Shown: piece after piece, positions 5,309-6,389 of the stretch
Position numbering within the stretch: position 1 is the first letter of the stretch
Layout of the letters: each line of letters starts with the position of its first letter
Source of the DNA: Acidimicrobiia bacterium
Lineage (GTDB): Bacteria; Actinomycetota; Acidimicrobiia; Acidimicrobiales; Ilumatobacteraceae
DNA: 6,389 bases
Reading direction: 5' to 3'
Assembly (NCBI GenBank): GCA_009926705.1
Contig: RFOJ01000056.1
Span: forward strand, 1-6,389
Made by a program: the position numbers and the translations under genes
Notes under the pieces: model-generated
Databases searched by the model: none
Told to the model about the DNA's origin: nothing
Seen by the model: only the letters and a program-made list of their open reading frames with translations

Positions 5309-6389
5309 TCAGACCCCGCCAAAGTCACGCGGTACGCGTGCCGACACGGCGCACACGACCTCGTAGGTGATGGTTCCGAGGGCCGTTGCCCAATCTTCGA
5401 CGCTCACCGTCTCACCCGCCTGCGATCCGAAGATGACTGCTTCATCGCCGACGGATACGTCGTCATTCCCGCAGTCAACCATCAACTGGTCCATCGTGAC
5501 GACGCCGAGAATCCTGCGGCGACGGCCGCCAACCAGGATGCGGGCGGAGGTTTCCCACGCCCGACGCGGCACACCGTCTGCGTATCCAAGCGGAAGTGTC
5601 GCCACGGTCGTGTCGGTGTTCAGTGTGGTGCGCAAACCGTAACTCACTCCCTCACCGGCACGCACGCGCTGCACGTGTGATACGCGGGTTCGCAGTGACA
5701 TCACCGGTCGTAGGCCTTGCATATGGTCGGCAACCCCGGCACCTGGCGTCAACCCGTACATCGCGATGCCCGCACGCACCATCGTGCACTCGGGCATCAA
5801 TGAACGTAGTGCCGCAGAGGAATTCGCCGCATGCACATGCTCGATCTCCGGCGCAATTGCTCGCACATCGGAAATCGAGCGACGAAAATCGTCGAGTTGC
5901 CTGCTTGTCGCGGCGTGCTGGGGTTCGTCGGCGGTGGCAAGGTGAGTCATCACCCCGTGCAGCACCAAGTGGGGTGACGAGACGATGTGCTTGGCGCGCG
6001 CAGCGGCGTGTTCTGGTGCGACACCCACTCGGTGCATGCCGGTGTCGATCTTCAAGTGCACGCGAGTGCGTTTCGATTGGCGCTGCGACTCTGCGGCGAG
6101 AGCGTTAACGAAGGACTGGTTGTAGACCACACAGATGACGTCGTTTCGCACGAGCAACGGCACGTCGGTGCTCGGTTGCTCACTCAACACCATCAATGGC
6201 GCGTCGATCGACGCTGCTCGCAATTCGAGTGCTTCTTGGGTGAGCGCAACACAGAGACCGCGGGCCCCCGCCGAGAGGGCGGCCTTGGCACAGGCGACCG
6301 CGCCGTGCCCGTATGCGTTCGCCTTGACAACAGCCCACAGTTCGCTCGTCCCCGCACGGGCGGTAAGAACCTGCACGTTCGAGCGCAGC
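5309..6389 (-). CDS. alr: Alanine racemase, N-terminus outside the window
   Basis: A PLP-dependent cytosolic enzyme that interconverts L- and D-alanine, supplying D-alanine for peptidoglycan. The first visible residues LRSNVQVLTARAG continue off the window edge, so perhaps 15-20 residues are missing; the apparent GTG start at 6374-6376 is internal. The PLP-binding lysine is in AVVKANAYGHG (codon 6323-6325). Other family features follow in order: HLKIDTGMHRVG, the RAGIAMYG loop that contacts PLP, and GEGVSYGLRT with the second catalytic base, a tyrosine (codon 5639-5641). LPLGYADGVPR, the C-terminal-domain VTMDQLMVDCG, and a VSARVPR ending complete the pattern. All key residues are present. 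It lies immediately upstream of tsaE, an arrangement conserved in actinobacteria, so it is probably co-transcribed with the t6A genes. The operon promoter is outside the window. Confidence 0.97.
   Translation of the reverse strand, partial: LRSNVQVLTARAGTSELWAVVKANAYGHGAVACAKAALSAGARGLCVALTQEALELRAASIDAPLMVLSEQPSTDVPLLVRNDVICVVYNQSFVNALAAESQRQSKRTRVHLKIDTGMHRVGVAPEHAAARAKHIVSSPHLVLHGVMTHLATADEPQHAATSRQLDDFRRSISDVRAIAPEIEHVHAANSSAALRSLMPECTMVRAGIAMYGLTPGAGVADHMQGLRPVMSLRTRVSHVQRVRAGEGVSYGLRTTLNTDTTVATLPLGYADGVPRRAWETSARILVGGRRRRILGVVTMDQLMVDCGNDDVSVGDEAVIFGSQAGETVSVEDWATALGTITYEVVCAVSARVPRDFGGV

Noticed and set aside
1..6389. Search for a novel system, mobile element, CRISPR array, tRNA or attachment site.
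   Set aside because: Nearly all bases belong to recognised housekeeping genes with conserved motifs and tight overlaps. The only non-coding interval longer than 30 bases is 486-576, which the promoter, CIRCE, leader and ribosome site explain.

Overview
The window is a gene-dense stretch from a GC-rich bacterium, roughly 60% GC by eye. Every supported gene lies on the minus strand, so transcription runs from base 6389 towards base 1. The gene order alr, tsaE, tsaB, rimI, tsaD, then groES and groEL is the one known from Actinobacteria; Mycobacterium tuberculosis has Rv3423c to Rv3417c in this order. The proteins also look actinobacterial: the GroES C-terminal half, the GroEL N-terminus and the DusB C-terminal tail. 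An early-branching group such as Acidimicrobiia is possible because of the extra genes between tsaD and groES, but that is inference and no lineage marker is present.

Layout in the direction of transcription. (1) 6389-5309: alanine racemase, whose N-terminus lies outside the window. (2) 5298-2441: tsaE, tsaB, rimI and tsaD, giving three of the bacterial tRNA t6A-forming proteins plus the N-terminal acetyltransferase that usually accompanies them. (3) 2444-577: dusB (tRNA dihydrouridine synthase) and maf (nucleotide house-cleaning pyrophosphatase), placed between tsaD and the chaperonin genes. (4) 603-486: a control region with a putative sigma70-type promoter, a perfect CIRCE operator for HrcA, and a groES leader with a small hairpin. 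(5) 485-1: groES and the first 55 codons of groEL.

From tsaE to maf every gene overlaps the next. Four of the five junctions are the 4-base ATGA type and one (rimI-tsaD) overlaps by 8 bases, so these genes are almost certainly co-transcribed and translationally coupled. The only clear break is between maf and groES: the maf stop codon sits inside the putative groES -10 box and CIRCE follows at once. The chaperonin genes therefore have their own heat-shock control but could also receive read-through from the upstream operon.

The upstream operon combines cell-wall precursor supply (D-alanine) with tRNA modification at two sites (t6A at position 37, dihydrouridine) and removal of non-canonical or modified nucleotides. 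No mobile element, tRNA, rRNA, CRISPR array or clearly novel system is visible. The points most worth a second look are the dusB-maf placement, a Maf protein lacking a usually conserved active-site lysine, the packed maf/groES control region, and the leader hairpin.
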